Positions 47,484-62,420 of a DNA stretch of 64,000 nucleotides are shown here, piece by piece; position 1 is the stretch's first letter, and each line of letters starts with the position of its first letter. Source of the stretch: Atherix ibis (Eukaryota; Arthropoda; Insecta; Diptera; Athericidae); NCBI GenBank assembly GCA_958298945.1, contig OY282609.1:10770326-10834325 (forward strand). Reading direction: 5' to 3'. The notes under the pieces were generated by a model, which was given only the letters and a program-made list of their open reading frames with translations, was not told where the DNA came from and made no database searches. Position numbers and translations under genes: made by a program.

Positions 47484-50400
47484 ATCTGGTATACACATAT
47501 GTCTTCAACAGACTTCTGTCTGCACTTTGAGTACAAATAATTTGTTTCCTTTAAAGATAATTTTAAAGGTAAATGGAAATTATAATATAATACAAATAAT
47601 TATTTTTATGTTCAATATTAATCGTAAAAGTTAAAATTAAATAAAACATACACGCACATTTATAAGGAGAACTTTATCCAATTCACGAAACCACCAATCG
47701 ATAAGAATTTCAAATGAAATAAAATGCTAGGTGGAGCTTAACATTGATCAATTTTGGCAGAAATAAATTACCGAATATAAGGCTTAAAGAGTACTTACTT
47801 CCATCATTTGATTCTGTTTATTTGTGTATTTTAATCAAATCCCCCACAAAATCAATATTACTAACGACTGATTTTATACACATTTTTGTGTCTTTTCGAA
47901 TTCTCAATGGAATGTTTTCATTACGATTGACATAGTCGTATATATTTTAAAGTAAGTCTAACATCAAAAATGTCTGACAACTTAAAACTTATTATTTTTT
48001 GTTTAAAAAAAAAACAATCTTCGTATTGAGAAGATTTTGAAGATTTGATTTGCTGTAGAGAATCGCATATAAATGTGTTAACAGAAGTTGTAACGCCGAA
48101 AAAAAAATCCTTTTCAATTATAAAAAAAATTAGTGTTTTAAATATAAAAAAAAACTATTCAAAATGTGCAAATTTAATTGATAATAAATGACTATAAATT
48201 AAAGAACTTGATGAGCATTATTAAAATTCAACAAGTGTTCTTTAAGAAAACAATTTTAATATAAAAATAAAAACAACAAATAAATTTTTACTTTACATGT
48301 TGTGAATTTTTAAATACCAATTATAAAATATTATGTCAATTTTTTTTAAAGAAAACAAATCAAATTTTAAAAGTCAATTTCAATATGTGACATGTACTTA
48401 AATAAATATTTTATTAAAAATGAAAATAATTGAAATTAGATAATAAAGGATAGTAAATTTGAATACATTTTATTAGTATTTTTCTGTATATTTTAAAGCT
48501 TTTATAAAGCTCAGAATTTTCTTCATATTTCCAAGCTTTTATCAAATTAAATTATATACAATATATTTTTTTAAATATTATAAATTCATTTTGATTAATA
48601 TCTTATGTTCAAATTTTGCATGCTTTGAATTTTTAATAAATTCAATGATAATTTCTATCAATAATACTTAAAGATTTATTACATTTGATGAGTTAGAAGA
48701 TATAGTTTATCGTTGAAAGATAACTATATATTAAATTATTACATAATTTTCTTCTATATAGTAAAGAAGAAAATATATTCGAAAATTCAAACCATGTCTT
48801 TGGAAATTTCCTTTTAAGCAGACATTTACTTTAACTGCCGAATAGTAGCTTATTTGTATTCTTTGTTAAGTTTTTCATTTTTCTCGAAATATTCCCAAAG
48901 CTAAGATAAATTGATAGAAACTTATTGATAGAACATGAGAGATCAATTTAAGTGTTAATAATTTTTTAAAGAATTTCGTAACAATTTTTCTTTATTTAAA
49001 ATACATTTGAACAACCTGAAGGCTTTATTCCGAATCAATTCAAAACGATTGCTAAATTATTTAACCATTTATTTGGAATTTGTTCCTTTTTAAAAATATA
49101 TATGTTTAATAGAAAAAATAAAAACAAAATCTCTGACAGTATTATGGTGAAATACACTTGAGAACAGAATTTTTATGGATTATATTTGTGTTATGATAAT
49201 AATTTTATTAATAATAATTATGGTGTCATTTAGAAGGAGTTCAATTATATTCGAAGCAAAGTCACATTCTATATAATATATAGACGTACCAATTTTCGCC
49301 TTTAGGCTTTTCTGTAGAAGACAGAATAATATTAAATTTCCTGCTGACCGTTCGATTGATTTTGAGTTCTTCAAATATTTGACTATTTTCGAACTCAACC
49401 AACATCCGGAAATTTAAAAGTCAATCAACATAATTGCCTGCCCAAAAAGTCTATGAGCATATGGATTTGAAATCGGAAGGCCATGGAAGGATGGTGCGGG
49501 AAGGGGTGAGGGGGGATTTATGAAAAATGATATTTTTCATATGGATTATCTCGATCGTTATTTCGTAAGAGAATTTTTATATACAAACTCATATAATAAT
49601 AGATTTTTTTGTCGGTCAAGAAAGTGTGTACATCAAAAACAGTTTTTGAACAAAAACAAACGTCATTGAAATATCAAATAAAGAGTATCAAATTTTTGAA
49701 ACGGCTGACATATTTTCATCATCTTGTTAATGTCATTAGTTAGAGTTTTTACTCCCCAAAAAAAAATTTTCTACTTGCTTTTACCCAAAATTATCTATCT
49801 CTATTATATATTTAGAAATGCATTTTTTACTTGATCATAAAAAAAGTAAAATAAATCGATTTTCATGCACTATTAATTTTGTTATCAATTTTTTTGTTAG
49901 GAAAATATTTTAAACTATGATTATTTCTATTAATAAATTTTTATAGCTAACAAATATGATAATCAAACATTAAAAGACAATAATAAAATGTTTAATTATA
50001 ATGTTTTTTTTTATAAGATATTATTATCTTCGAAGATTTTCCTCTTATGTTTCGATCATAAACAGTAGTTAAGTTATAACAAATTTACAACTTCTGTTGA
50101 ATTTTAGTTCAGAAAAACTTTGTCCATTTGATAGATGAACATATTTAATTATAATTTTTTCTATAGATTTTTATTGCAATGTACATAATTTATTTCTTAT
50201 ATGATCATACTAATTAGTTTTCAAATTTATTACACATAGACGATATTGATTTAAAAAAAATTTTTGATCCCAATATTTGAAAAAAATTTCTATAAAAAAT
50301 TTGATAAATATTAATAAGGTGAAATTTTTGCAAACGAAATGGAAGAAATTATTTGTATAATAAGTAATAAAAATATTTCAGAAATCAAATTAATTTGTTT

Positions 50401-51200
50401 AATATTGATATGATTTTTAAATGTTTTTTTTATGAAAAAACTGATTGTTTTATCCTAATTAATAAATAAACTTTTTTCGAATTTTCGCCAAAAATCTTCA
50501 TAATGATTCATAATACAATAATAATTTTTATTTGATATTTTTATATGAATTCCACAAGTCTTTATATTAGCTTTCATCCTTTTGATATTTCAAATTTGAC
50601 CGGAAATCAATTTTTTTTTTTTACAATAAAAACAAAATATTTTCTTTATTATGTTGAAACTACGAAAAACTAAAGCTATTTTCCTAACAATTATAAAAAG
50701 TTTTTTAGATGCCAGGATAAAATGCTTTTTTTTTGTAACAAATAAAGTTATATAAATTGAGTCATTTAATTAACATCAATTAGTTTTACTTTCTTATTAA
50801 CTTAAAAAAAAAAAATAATCATAGAACGGAAATGGTTGTCTTTTGAATAAAATTTTCTTAAAGCACTTTACTCATAATATTTAAACAAAAAGCTCTTCTT
50901 TATAATGGATGATGTGTTATTTAATAAAAATAATATTATAATCATTAATAAACATTAATTTTGCTTTTGAATATTTTATATAAAAGCTGACACGTGTTGT
51001 TTCAAAAAAAATTTGCTTACTGTGATGGAAATTTTTCAATATATTTATTTTCCTATCTAAACAACAGAATCTTACCAATTGAGCTTATTTATTTGTATTC
51101 CTTTCATAGGTTAACTATATAAAATTAATCGAACGAGTATAACATAAAAATATTCCAAAAGTATAATAATTTTGATAAACAAAATAAAATATTCAAACAC
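47484..51200. other. long gene-free AT-rich stretch
   Basis: No coding, RNA or repeat signal can be supported. A less AT-rich bit at about 49400-49520 has a G-rich run but no motif. Confidence 0.4.
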
Positions 51201-51212
51201 ACGCAAAATCTT

Positions 51213-52229
51213 TTTTATTTTTTTTTTTTTTTTTATTTTAAATGATATCTACAACTACTTATGCTAGTAACAAGCAGATTTTTTATGGAAATATACAAGG
51301 ACATGAAGACATGTGGAGGAAAACACCCATCGATGTTACCTCTAGAACAGGGTAATTTTATTTTATAATTTTAAATAATCTCTCGGCCATCGCCGTTTTA
51401 AACGTCGATGGGTGTATACTGGAAGGGTGGGAGTGAAAAGTTCCCTTCCTAAAGGATTAGGGTGGAAGGATAGGTGCGAATGGAATTTTTTATATCGGGA
51501 GATGCATAGTTCACGAACAAATGGAACATTTAGGTCACGGTGGATAACAGTGTTTCGCACATAAAAGGGGGCATTGACAATTTTACGAAGGATTCGGGAT
51601 TGTAGGGATTGGATTGGAAGGGAGTTGGAATGCTTAGTCGAACCCCAAAGTTCTAGACCATATGTCCATATTGGTTTCAGAACCGTATTGTACAGTAATA
51701 GTTTACTTGTTGTTGTAAGTTTCGATTTGCTGTCTAGGAGACGTAAGAATTGTTTGTATCGTCCGTTAAGTTCACGTCTTTTAGTTTTCGTATGAAGGTT
51801 CCAGGTTAACCGTTTGTCGAATATAAGTCCAAGGTAACGTACGCTATTTTTTTGTGGAATAATACTGCCGTTTAGGGTTATGTCGGGAATTTGTTCTCGG
51901 CAGAGTGTGAAAGTTACATGAGCAGATTTTTGCTCATTTACCTTCACTCTCCACCTTTTGAACCAAGTTTCTAAGGAGTGGATATGGTTCTGAAGGATAC
52001 TAATGGCTGTGGAAGGATCTTTGTGATATGTCAGGATGGCTGTATCATCAGCATATGTTGCGGTTAGGATGTTGTTGTGGCAAGGAATGTCATGGGTATA
52101 AATGTTATATAGGATAGGACCTAGGATACTTCCTTGGGGGACACCGGCGGAAATTGGATAAATGTCAGAGTACTCCATATTTTCAGCTACCTGAAAATAT
52201 CGGTCTGAGAGATAAGATTTAAGGATGTG
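51213..52229 (-). mobile_element. young 5'-truncated Jockey-clade LINE with target duplication
   Basis: A 12-bp direct repeat ACGCAAAATCTT flanks the element (51201-51212 and 52230-52241; the last T's merge with the tail). The minus strand carries the 3' part of a LINE. An open reverse transcriptase frame ends with its stop at 51365-51363, followed by about 130 bp of 3' leader and a poly-A tail (a T run at 51211-51235 on the plus strand). Endonuclease and the first part of the reverse transcriptase are missing, the usual result of incomplete reverse transcription. The intact remaining frame and exact duplication point to a recent insertion. Confidence 0.92.
51363..52229 (-). pseudogene. truncated LINE reverse transcriptase
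   Basis: About 288 codons without a break. They include motif B SAGVPQGSILGPILYN, motif C YADDTAIL (about 32 residues after motif B begins), the following YLGLIFDKRLTW and the thumb/connection block KLLLYNTVLKPIWTYGLELW. The two catalytic Asp of YADD are kept, but the finger region with the first catalytic Asp is absent, so it cannot work alone. The order and wording fit the Jockey clade (X, BS, Juan elements). No start codon of its own: the frame runs in from the target duplication. Confidence 0.9.
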
Positions 52230-52241
52230 ACGCAAAATCTT

Positions 52242-55050
52242 GTGTAAATTATTTTGATTTATTTATACTAAATTAAATAGAAAACCATATTGATCACGAT
52301 TTTGAAATGAATTTACAATACTTAATAAGAAAAAAAACAAAATTCTAGATCGTGTTTAATGGCGATATTCGCTAATATTACTTTCCTCGATGGTCTAATT
52401 GTTTTTAGGTCAAAGCAAATACATACATTAAAAGAAAATGCATTAAAAAAATTAGATTGAAATCAAATCTAAAGGAGTTTCTAAGTACTTACTTATGAGT
52501 ATTTAGATTAGTGCTCAGTAAATTTTTTCTCCCAAATTGAAAGCTTCGAACATTTTGAACGAAATATTTTTGTTGAAAGTTATTCTATTCGATTTTCAAA
52601 TGAATAATTTGATAAAAAGAAGAAATTCTGAAAAAATATCCCACCGGTAAAACGTATTTCCTACAAGTAATAATTAGGTTCTGTTAGTTTTTTTTTATTA
52701 AGGTTCAACATAGGTCTAAGAATGATTCCCATTTGAAACATAAAAACAATAATTAAGACTGTTTTTCAAATATGTGTACGTATACTGTACTAGACTTAAA
52801 ATCTGAATAACGCAAAGTTTATCAGAAATAAGAAAATTTAAAATAATTTCAAAAATAAGATTCAAAACGATATCGAAAAGAAATTTTTCTAAAGAAAACT
52901 TTAACTTAACAGTTTTTTTTTTTATCAATAAAAATCTAAATTTTTCTACTCAATTTTCGATAGCTACTTTTTATAAAGTTTCAATACCTAAAGAGATCTA
53001 ACGTACATAGATGATACGGAAAAAATGCTTCTTTGTATAAATCCGTTTATTGGATTGTTTATCATTTAAGCTACAAATCATCTTGATTGTTAACTTGTAA
53101 AAAGTTCGATATAAAACCAATAGTCAATCACTTATTAACTGTTTTCAGAGAGGAAAATTTTTTCAAAATATCTACCTATAAGTTGAACACATCTGACCTA
53201 ATTTATTAGATGATTAAATAATAACCGAATAGAACACGTATCGGTTCCCATCGGTTTTGTTATAGAAAAGAAAACTAAAAATTTGCTATAAAATCTTGTA
53301 AACTATCTGAATATGTTGCAAATATTTCCAATTAAATATTTAGATTGGTCATTCACATGTGACTTAATTTTCATCGTAAAATAAACAAGACGATGGTATA
53401 AAAACATTCGAAGAACACCATATAAAAATATGCATGAGCCAAAAAAATCTCGAGCATATTAGGTAATTTTTAGGTAAAAACTATTAGTTAATATACGAAA
53501 TTTTATACGTAAACACTTTTTCTGACTCTCGAACATATTTTTTAACATATTCAGTACAAAAAATATTAGTTTTTGCCCAATAGTAAAGCTGTAATTGCCA
53601 CTCCTCTCATGGGAAATAACCTTATAATTGTACATGAATTCCTGGATAACTAAATCTATGATGAGCATATCTTTATGATCATTTTTAAATATTTTGCTAA
53701 TTTTCGTATTTCTTTCCAAAAAAAAAATAGAAAAAATCAAAAATGTTGAAATATTTTATAATAGCTTATTTTCAGTAAAAAAATATCCAGCTCCCAAATG
53801 AACTTACTAATAAATATTAATATTAATTTAATTAATTTTTTTCTTTAGTAGAAAAAAAACTTCGCTTAATGAGCAAAATATTGTAATATTACGCAAAAAT
53901 TTAGTTATATTCAATTTTAAAATAATCCATAGTGAAATCATCAATGAGATTAAAAAATTAATTTTATTAAATCATATTCCATCCAATGTTATTAGAGGAA
54001 AATATTTCTCCTTCAAAAGTATTTTGCTAAGTTGATTTTTCCAATACCTAATTCAGTTTCAGTATTTAGTCTGAACATCTTTACTTTCTGTAAGCTTTAA
54101 AAAGCAAAATCCGATTGAAAATAAACGATAGGAAAAATAAATGAACTCAAAAACATACAAAAGCTTATTGATTTGTTTCGTTTTTTTTCTAATGTTTTAC
54201 TAATGATTCATTAACTTAAAAAAAACACCAATAGGAATGAAAAACGAAAAGATTCATTAGATTTGATAGAGCTTTCATTAAAAACGTTAGTGGTTTAAAA
54301 AAAATAAATTTAGGTTTTTAGTTTGAATTAGTAAAGGTGCAAGTAAATATTTTTTTTTTGTGTATTTTATTAGATTAGAGTTTTTGGAACAGTTTCAATA
54401 GGAAATTTATGTATGTATAGACTGTTGACGTTTTGCAGATGTACATATAAGAAAACATTAGAAAAAAACGACCTTCCAAAATATGCAAGTCAATATACAT
54501 TTTTAAGTATTTAAATTAACAATTTTCAAACGACTTTTAAATTTCTTTTATTCTTCTTTTAGATAAATAGTTTTATTTAAGGAAAAGAAACAAAATAAAT
54601 TTATTTGTATTGTTTAATTAATATAATTAAAGAAGTTTTTAGGTTTTTTTCTATTTTTAAATAAAAGTTTAAGATTTAAAAATGACTCTAACATACTTTG
54701 ACCTAAATTTAATTTGGTTTTTATATAATAAACTCTCTTTAGTTAAACTGTGATAATTTTCATTGATGTTACCTTAAATATTAGCAAATTTCAAATAAAT
54801 TCTAATTTAGGTACGATAAAATTTATTTGAAAATGAAAAAAATTGTTAAGTATTATTTAATTACTTTAAATGACCCTTTTAATTTATCTGTATTTTTTTA
54901 TGCAACTTTGTTTTGGAACATACTTTTTATTTTATTAATCAGTAATAATAATGAACCCATTACTATGTACCATAATAAGTTCAATAGTTATAATTTTAAT
55001 TGAAAGAATATACGAAAAATATTATAAGTTATACAATATAAAAAAGATGA
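52242..55050. other. gene-free AT-rich stretch
   Basis: No gene or recognisable element is seen. Minus-strand frames of 70 and 93 codons (52928-52716 and 53740-53459) look like chance frames of Lys/Asn/Ile-rich sequence. Confidence 0.4.
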
Positions 55051-55058
55051 AATTACCC

Positions 55059-55624
55059 AATTTTCGGTTTGGGAAGTAAAGTTAAATGAAATATACTTTA
55101 AATTTGGGTTTTAATAAAATTTGTATTATGTTAAAAATATAACATTATTTAATTGGGTGACAAAACATTTCTTTTAGGACTCGATTCTTTAGAAATAATT
55201 TTTGATAATTATTTCACTTATTTCGAGCTGTAGTTTGGCAATCCCTTAGCGAATATTGATTTTCTAAAATTCTTAAGTTTAAGAACTATTTATATAAATA
55301 CAATATTTAGTATAGTTTTATAAGAAAAAGTTCAACGGCGTCAAATCGCACCACCTTTAAGGCCAACTGAAATAATCCAATTTCGAAATAACGTATCCTG
55401 GAAACTTAATTGGTCAAAAAAATTGTAACGCCAAACGTGGCTACAGCATAATCACTACAATTGTAGAAAGTTCTTTAAATGTTATGGATTTGGTTAGTAA
55501 TTATTCAATTCATAATATAAAATGACATATTTTTAAATAACAAATATTATCATAATTTATATATTGTATATATAGAAAATCTGTCAAATAATAGGGATAT
55601 ATTTTCCAAACAATAAAATGGATA
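55059..55624 (-). mobile_element. Tc1/mariner-type transposon remnant, copy C with both ends
   Basis: Shares the AACGGCGTCAAATCGC core; the minus strand reads RWCDLTPLNF after a stop. A left terminus (AATTTTCGGTTTGGGAAGTAA, 55059-55079) and a right terminus (TATTTTCCAAACAATAAAAT, about 55600-55619) are in inverted orientation, so this copy shows the outline of the element, here about 570 bp and internally deleted. Confidence 0.6.
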
Positions 55625-58600
55625 ATCCTTTACAAAACTACTTATATTTCATTAAAAAAATACGCGTGAATATTTATGATGTTTATTAATAAAAGTGTGG
55701 TTTAAAAATTACGTTATAATATGTACAATCCCTACAATATTATTCTAGAAGCAATTTATTTTGATCAAAATATTAAAATTGTCTATGTCACATCAAGTCT
55801 ATTTATTTAGAAATCTTTCACAATAACTTGATTAAAATACCAGTAAATATGTCAAATTTTTTACTTATTCTATTTTTTCTTAAATTTTTTCTTTTGGTTT
55901 TGATTAACTGTTTATGAATTTGAATTCCAACAATAATATTAAAAATATATTTAGAAGAAAAAAACTATCAAAATTACTAAATCAAAATCACAAAAGCATA
56001 CCACGCGTATCATAAATATTTTTCACATTTTAAATGGAATTGAAACGTATACAAGATTGATTATAATAAATAATCCAAACACACCCTATTCAGTAATATC
56101 TTTTATATTCAAAATATTTTAAATAGAATGGAATCGTTTATATTTATGAAAATATAGATCAATTTAAACGTAAACATTCCAGTAGGTTTTTATTAAAAAA
56201 TTGATTGCATAGCTGTTATAGTCTGAAATCAGAACGAATTCATTATAATAAAAAATATTGAATTTTTATACACATTTTATATAATTCTTTGAGCAAATTA
56301 GATTATTTTTTGGATTTTTTTTTTATCAAAATTACAAAATTATTAATTTTTTAATCCATTAAAAAATATATCGATTTTTTGTTGTTGTTGTTAAACCACA
56401 AAAATCAAAACAGCGTTGGTGTCATTGATAGATTTTTATTATAAATCGATGATGATCTGTTGAGATGTTATTCAGGTTTTCTTCCTCGAAATCATCTTTT
56501 TTAAAGGAATATTCACAATATTGAACACTTATATAAATGGCAGATAATTGTGATCTTATATTGTAGAGTTTTTAGAAATCTCTGACAAAAAGATAAAAAT
56601 ATAATATTTTGACTAATTTATGGAATAAAAACTTTTTGTACGTTGGTGTATAATGTAGGCTTTCTTTATGGTTGGCACGGGGGCAACACGGGCCTAAATT
56701 GTCTCCTACAGATAGCAATTCGAACGCCAACGCTTCCATCCACACGAAATTTTTACAATTCTCGGAGTTGTATATGAGTGGACAATGAGTTTGTCAACAT
56801 AAAACTGGTTGGAATTTCATAAAATTTTTTTGGTGAAGTAATATACAAAGTCCCAGAAAGTTTCCCTTTATTTGTAAATGTACTTTATTAGAGTTTGAAA
56901 GATATACAAATCATATAAATTTATAAATAGTACAAATTATTCATTATAAGAGCAAAATATTACTTTCAAATAGAATCCTTAAGAAATCTCAAATTAAGTA
57001 CTTGAAAAATTAAATTTAATCAAAAAAAAAACAACTACAAAAACTATAAAAAAAAAACAACATTTAATATTTATCCCCATTTACTTCGATACTAAATTCA
57101 TTTATTTCATTTCCTTATTAATTTAAATATTAATATTAAACAATTATTTTTTTATTTCAGAATTCAAAGTTATGATATAAATTGTGAGTTTTTCTAAAAA
57201 AAGGTATGTAAATTAATTTTCTTATATTTCTATATATTTTCAAATAAATATCAATCCAAATTTTTTTTAACCAAAAATTATCAACTTTATTCCATGAAAA
57301 CAAAAATTAAATACTTCTGAAAGTACTAACGTAAGGATCTTTATCAAACCCATTTGAAAGATGTTATAGATAAAAATCGTTATGTTTCTGTACAATAGTA
57401 TAAAAAGTTAAACAAAATTATCAAGAAAAAAGAATGATAATTTATTGGAAACAATTTCCGATACGACAACTACCCCTTATGTCCATAAATTTTTATGGAC
57501 AGTTTCCATATATTTTTTGGCAAAATTGAACAATATACATATATATAGTCCCAATAATTCATTAGTACCTATATATAAAATATAGTTAAAAATGGACAAC
57601 TTTATGAATATAAACTTTTTGTAAATTTTTGTAATATCGATTGTTTTATATAAATAAATGAATGAAAAAAAACGATTAAACTTTGTCTTAGAAAATAATT
57701 TAAATTTTGAAGTCAACATAATTATATAAAATAATCTAAAAAGTCTAATATTTAGTAATAATTTTACAAACTATTGTAAATAAATGTTTACATATTTAAT
57801 AGACGATTTTCTCTTTCCAAACTTGCTTGAGTAGTAAAGAAAATATTTTTGTAATAATAAAAAAATGCATGTTCATTTTCTGTAAATACTTTATGACCAA
57901 GTTATTTTGAACAAATACAAGAAAAAATATTAAAACAAAGCAACAACGAAGAATGCGTACAAATAGGAACACTTTCCTATAAAGAAAAATCATATTTTCT
58001 AGATCAACCAACAGAAAAATCATATAGAAAGTGATAATCTATAATTTTATGATAATTTTTTATAAATTATGTACTTAAAATTACTGGAAATAGAAAGAAA
58101 ATCAAAGAAATCTTCCTCTACAATCGAAAGGCTTTCAAAAATGAAAATGCTCATTCTTTCATATTAAACAATTGGTTGAGTACGTATAGTCAGGAAGTTC
58201 ATAATTTAAAAATTATGATTTTAATCGAAGTGCTACTTTTAAAGATGATCTAATAGGAGAAAAAAATTTCAAATAAATACGTGAGAAGAGTAACTTATAT
58301 TAGAATACTTCACACAATGTATGGTTAGAAATTTCTCTTTGTTTTGTTTTCTTTCTGCATGTACAAACCTAAAAATTTTAGGCTTCTAACCTACAAAAAT
58401 GTTTTTGTTCATAATTTTATGGTTTAAATTTTATAAATTTAGTTCATTCTTTTTTCTGCAGTTTATTGTTAAAAATTTTTAATACCTAATCATTTTTAGA
58501 CATTAAATTGTAATATAGAGAAAACCAAAGACATAAATATTTTTGGCATTGGATGATTGGATCAATTGGAGAATATTTCTTCACCATAAATATGTGTATT

Positions 58601-61600
58601 TTATTTTAAAATTTTACTTATGCTAGAGTATTTCTATATTAATAATCAAAAAACCAACAAATCTTTTCGTCAAATTGCTTATAAGAAAAAAAAATTAACG
58701 AAGAAAATCGGTGTTGAAAAACAATCTTTTTGGTTCAGATTCAGTATTAAAACAATCTTTTTAATCCATATATAGCATCTGCATTCAAAATCTAAAAGTT
58801 ATAAGAAAAGACCAAGAATCGCTTGGAATCCCATATATTCAGGCTTGATCTGAGATTTTGAAACTCACCAGAAATCTTCTATAGTTAAAATTTTTCTCAC
58901 AAAAATACGAACAGAACCTTGCGTTCTTCGGTTTCATCTCATATTTACCCATCTGCGATTTTTTATCATCTCAGAGGCTTCTGTTACTGTTTATTTCTAC
59001 TACTTCTGTAATTATGACAGTATATTCGGCTATATTTGTATACTTAAGGGAGTTTTTTCTGGAGGCATAAACTCATGTATACGGAAAATAGCCAACTTTG
59101 CAGTGTATATCCTTGAGAAATAAATAGTTTTTAGGACTATTTTAGTAAGAGCATATGTATAAGATCAATAGAAGCAGGATGCAAATATAAATATGAAAAT
59201 ACTTGTGTATATTTATGGTTACTGTGACGAAATAAGAAGAAGACATTCATTTTTGTGAAGGTGCGTTTGAGAAATCGATCGAATTGGAAACGGAAGACCA
59301 TCCATATTACCTAACATATTCGTCAATGATCGAAATAAAAGATTTCACATCGATTGGCCCTCTACATTCATATGTATCCATAATACATATAGTCATATGT
59401 GAGATACATTGATCGATCTAAAAACGTGTTTATTGTCTATTTGTTAGGAGAAGAAATATTTTTTGATTAATATCCGCAATCAAGAAGATACGACCATAAA
59501 GTAAGCAAGCATCTTTTGAAGCATAGAGTAGGTGGTGGTGGTGGATTTACGTAAATCCAAATGAGATTATTTTTTAAGTTAAAGTTGCGGTTGCTGTCGT
59601 CAACTGATCCATGAAATGATGAATCTTTAATCATGGGCCTATATAGATTTGTATACTGTCAAAAACTTTATAAGAAACTGTTATAAATATCCCTATCTTA
59701 TGTGCACGAGTATGTTTAAGTACTTTCTTGGATACGAGTAGAAGAGAATGAAAATCATAAGCCATTCTTCAAAATCAAAAATAGACCAACTAACTAAGAA
59801 GCCCAACTATGAAGATTATGATCCAATACTGTTGCTTTTTATTCATTTCGACCCTAATGCCGACTCTGACTAAGCAGATGTTTTCCATGTGAATTTAAAC
59901 TTAGAATGTTTACAATATTATTTTTTGTACTTTTATTAAATAAGATCAAGCTTGAAAAGAGATTCAATTGTTTTAGGTGGTTTTTTTCTTTTTATTTTCC
60001 TCCACATCCTATAAAGGAGGGTGAGAAATTTTCCCGCGTTATTATTTATTGTTGTTATATCTCAGAAATAATAAAAATATTTTCTTATTGTGACTTTTAT
60101 TTGTAGACGTTTTCATTGAGATGCATTGTATAGTCGGTATTTCTTATGATTGATACAAGCGTATAAGCCTGAAAGAAAACAAAAAAGCTCAAGAAAGCAT
60201 AACGATATAACAAATTAAGCCATCTCGTAGATATTTATGCTAGTTTTTATGATGATATTCCATGCAATAAAAATGTACTCGTATTTTTATTTGTATGCGC
60301 ATCGTTTTACTCGTCTGTCCACTAGTATATCTTCTTAACTCTTTTTATATTATTTTTTTGTCTCGCATTTACCTGTTTATCATCAACAATATGACACTAT
60401 TTTGCTGGACGTTACTTTTCCCTTACACTACCATATACAACAGTAGTCACTAATATTCCATGAATATATGTATCTCACTAACCTCCTCCAGCTACAATAG
60501 TTTTACTACAATATATAAAATTTCTTTCTATTTTTCTAAAGTAACAACAAACAAATCATGTAGTAGTTTCTGCTAGAAACTTATTTTTACTGTCTCCAAT
60601 TTACTATGGCATTATCTTATAATCATAGCATAATTTCCTGCACTAATTTCACAATTCCTTTAGACCTTAATTCTATAGAGGTGGACAATGCTATTATTGT
60701 TATTTTTTACTTTGTTCAATTTTTCATTTTACATGGTTATATGATTTTTCTTTTCCACATTTTTTAGAAATAATTTTAAAAATTAATTTTTTTTTCGTTT
60801 ATTTGGCATAAAACTTGTATAAGAAGAGTTTTCCATTGTGTAGGAGTAATTGTATATAGGTGACTTTTAATCATAAAGTTGCTTTTATCTCATTAACAGT
60901 GGTATATCTTCTTTTAATTATTTGTACTTTTTAACTGAAAATTGAATTTTTTTCATTAATTACTGGGTTATTCACATTGTTGTTTGGAAAGTACAGATCT
61001 GTCATTTCATAATTATTTAATACACATATTATTTAAAATAAAAATAATTTAGTTATAGCCATTTTTTATAATAGATAAAATAAATAGAAAATATACAGAC
61101 AATACATCAAATGCGTGCTAGAACTACACGCTTCAGATGTTGATTTCTCAAATAAATTTTCTTCAGTAATAAGTCATACCAAAATATTTAATATATAATG
61201 AAAATGTTTAATATATAAAATAATAAAAGAATTTTATAAAAAATCTAAACTTTTTGTATATTTTATTAAATTTTATTTTCCGAAGCATAAATTGGATAAC
61301 CTATTTATTATGTTCAATATTAGCAGTGCAACTATTATTTTACACTTTCCCAAAAAAAAAGGTTTTTTTATTTATTTTTTATAAATTATTTGAATTATTT
61401 ACTCTTTTTTTTGATAAACTTTCAAAAATTGAACATGTTTGAAAATTGTTTAGTACAATTTTCTTCTCATAGTTTATGGACACAGGGGTCGATAGAGTTC
61501 GAATATGAATACCAACACGCTTTCTTGTAGTGAAAATTGTTAAATTAACAAAAAAAATAGTTCATCAATCAATGTTTTTCGGGTATTCTAAGACTATCCA

Positions 61601-62187
61601 AAATGTTTGTTCACAAGAAAGAACAGGTAACACATAGGTACACGTATGTACATAGAATGTATTCTTATATCTGGCTAAGAAACGCATACGTTTTCTTTTG
61701 TTCTTATGAAAGAATAAAAAAAAAAGAAATAAAACATTTGAAAAATTCCAACGTAAAGGTATAGTGGCATTGGCACAATTTATATAAAAGAATTTACTGA
61801 AGAATTTCCATGAAAATTTTTATCCATGATGATACCACGCATGTCAATTGGAAAATAGGATTTACGGTGGGATACTTTGCGTAACTAAATACTAGGAAAT
61901 ACGATGTCTTTTGAGCATAAAATGGTGATAGTATATCAAGGTATGCGCGAATAGACCAAGGTCTTTGCAGTCGCAGGTGCAATGATCAATAGTAGTCGAG
62001 GCAATATACCAGGTAGAATTGCAGGTAGCTTCGCATGGATTTGTGTATATGTACATACGTGTATGCCCACCTTAATGTGGAGAGAGTGAATCAAAACGAC
62101 AGTAACACAGATCAACTGAGATCAACATCATTTCTGACCACTGAAGTATGACCGACCACAAATGACCGACAGCAACATAGTAATCTC
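55625..62187. other. long gene-free stretch
   Basis: AT-rich DNA. Slightly GC-richer spots lie at about 56640-56800, 59200-59650 and 61960-62180, without a readable protein. A perfect 18-bp palindrome TGGATTTACGTAAATCCA is at 59542-59559 next to a GGT run. Nothing else is supported. Confidence 0.35.
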
Positions 62188-62420
62188 CTAAGGCTGGTAC
62201 TTGATCTTTTTTCCGGCTTCTTGGATGAAACGTTTCCTTTCGAGACATGGTGGTATTCCTATGTTTTCATTCATGTCCGCCGTAGAATCAATCAGCCAGT
62301 CGTAATGGATAAATTGATTTACGCACTTCTTCAGAGCAAGGTATTCACCTAAGCGAAACTTTCCACACTTTTCATCGGAATAAGTAACTTTTCGGTTCAC
62401 TTCTGTTTCAATCTTTAAAT
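62188..62420 (-). CDS. possible coding exon, family unknown
   Basis: A minus-strand frame of about 75 codons ends at 62190-62188 and reads ...EVNRKVTYSDEKCGKFRLG, EYLALKKCVNQFIHYDWLID, then STADMNENIGIPPCLERKRF and a basic tail. Its third codon positions are clearly richer in G/C than the DNA around it, and its amino-acid mix is like a real protein (three Cys, few Lys/Asn/Ile runs). There is no ATG at the front; it could be a terminal exon with an acceptor near 62403 (AAACAG), though no good pyrimidine tract precedes it, or a piece of a mobile element. I know no family that fits. Confidence 0.35.
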
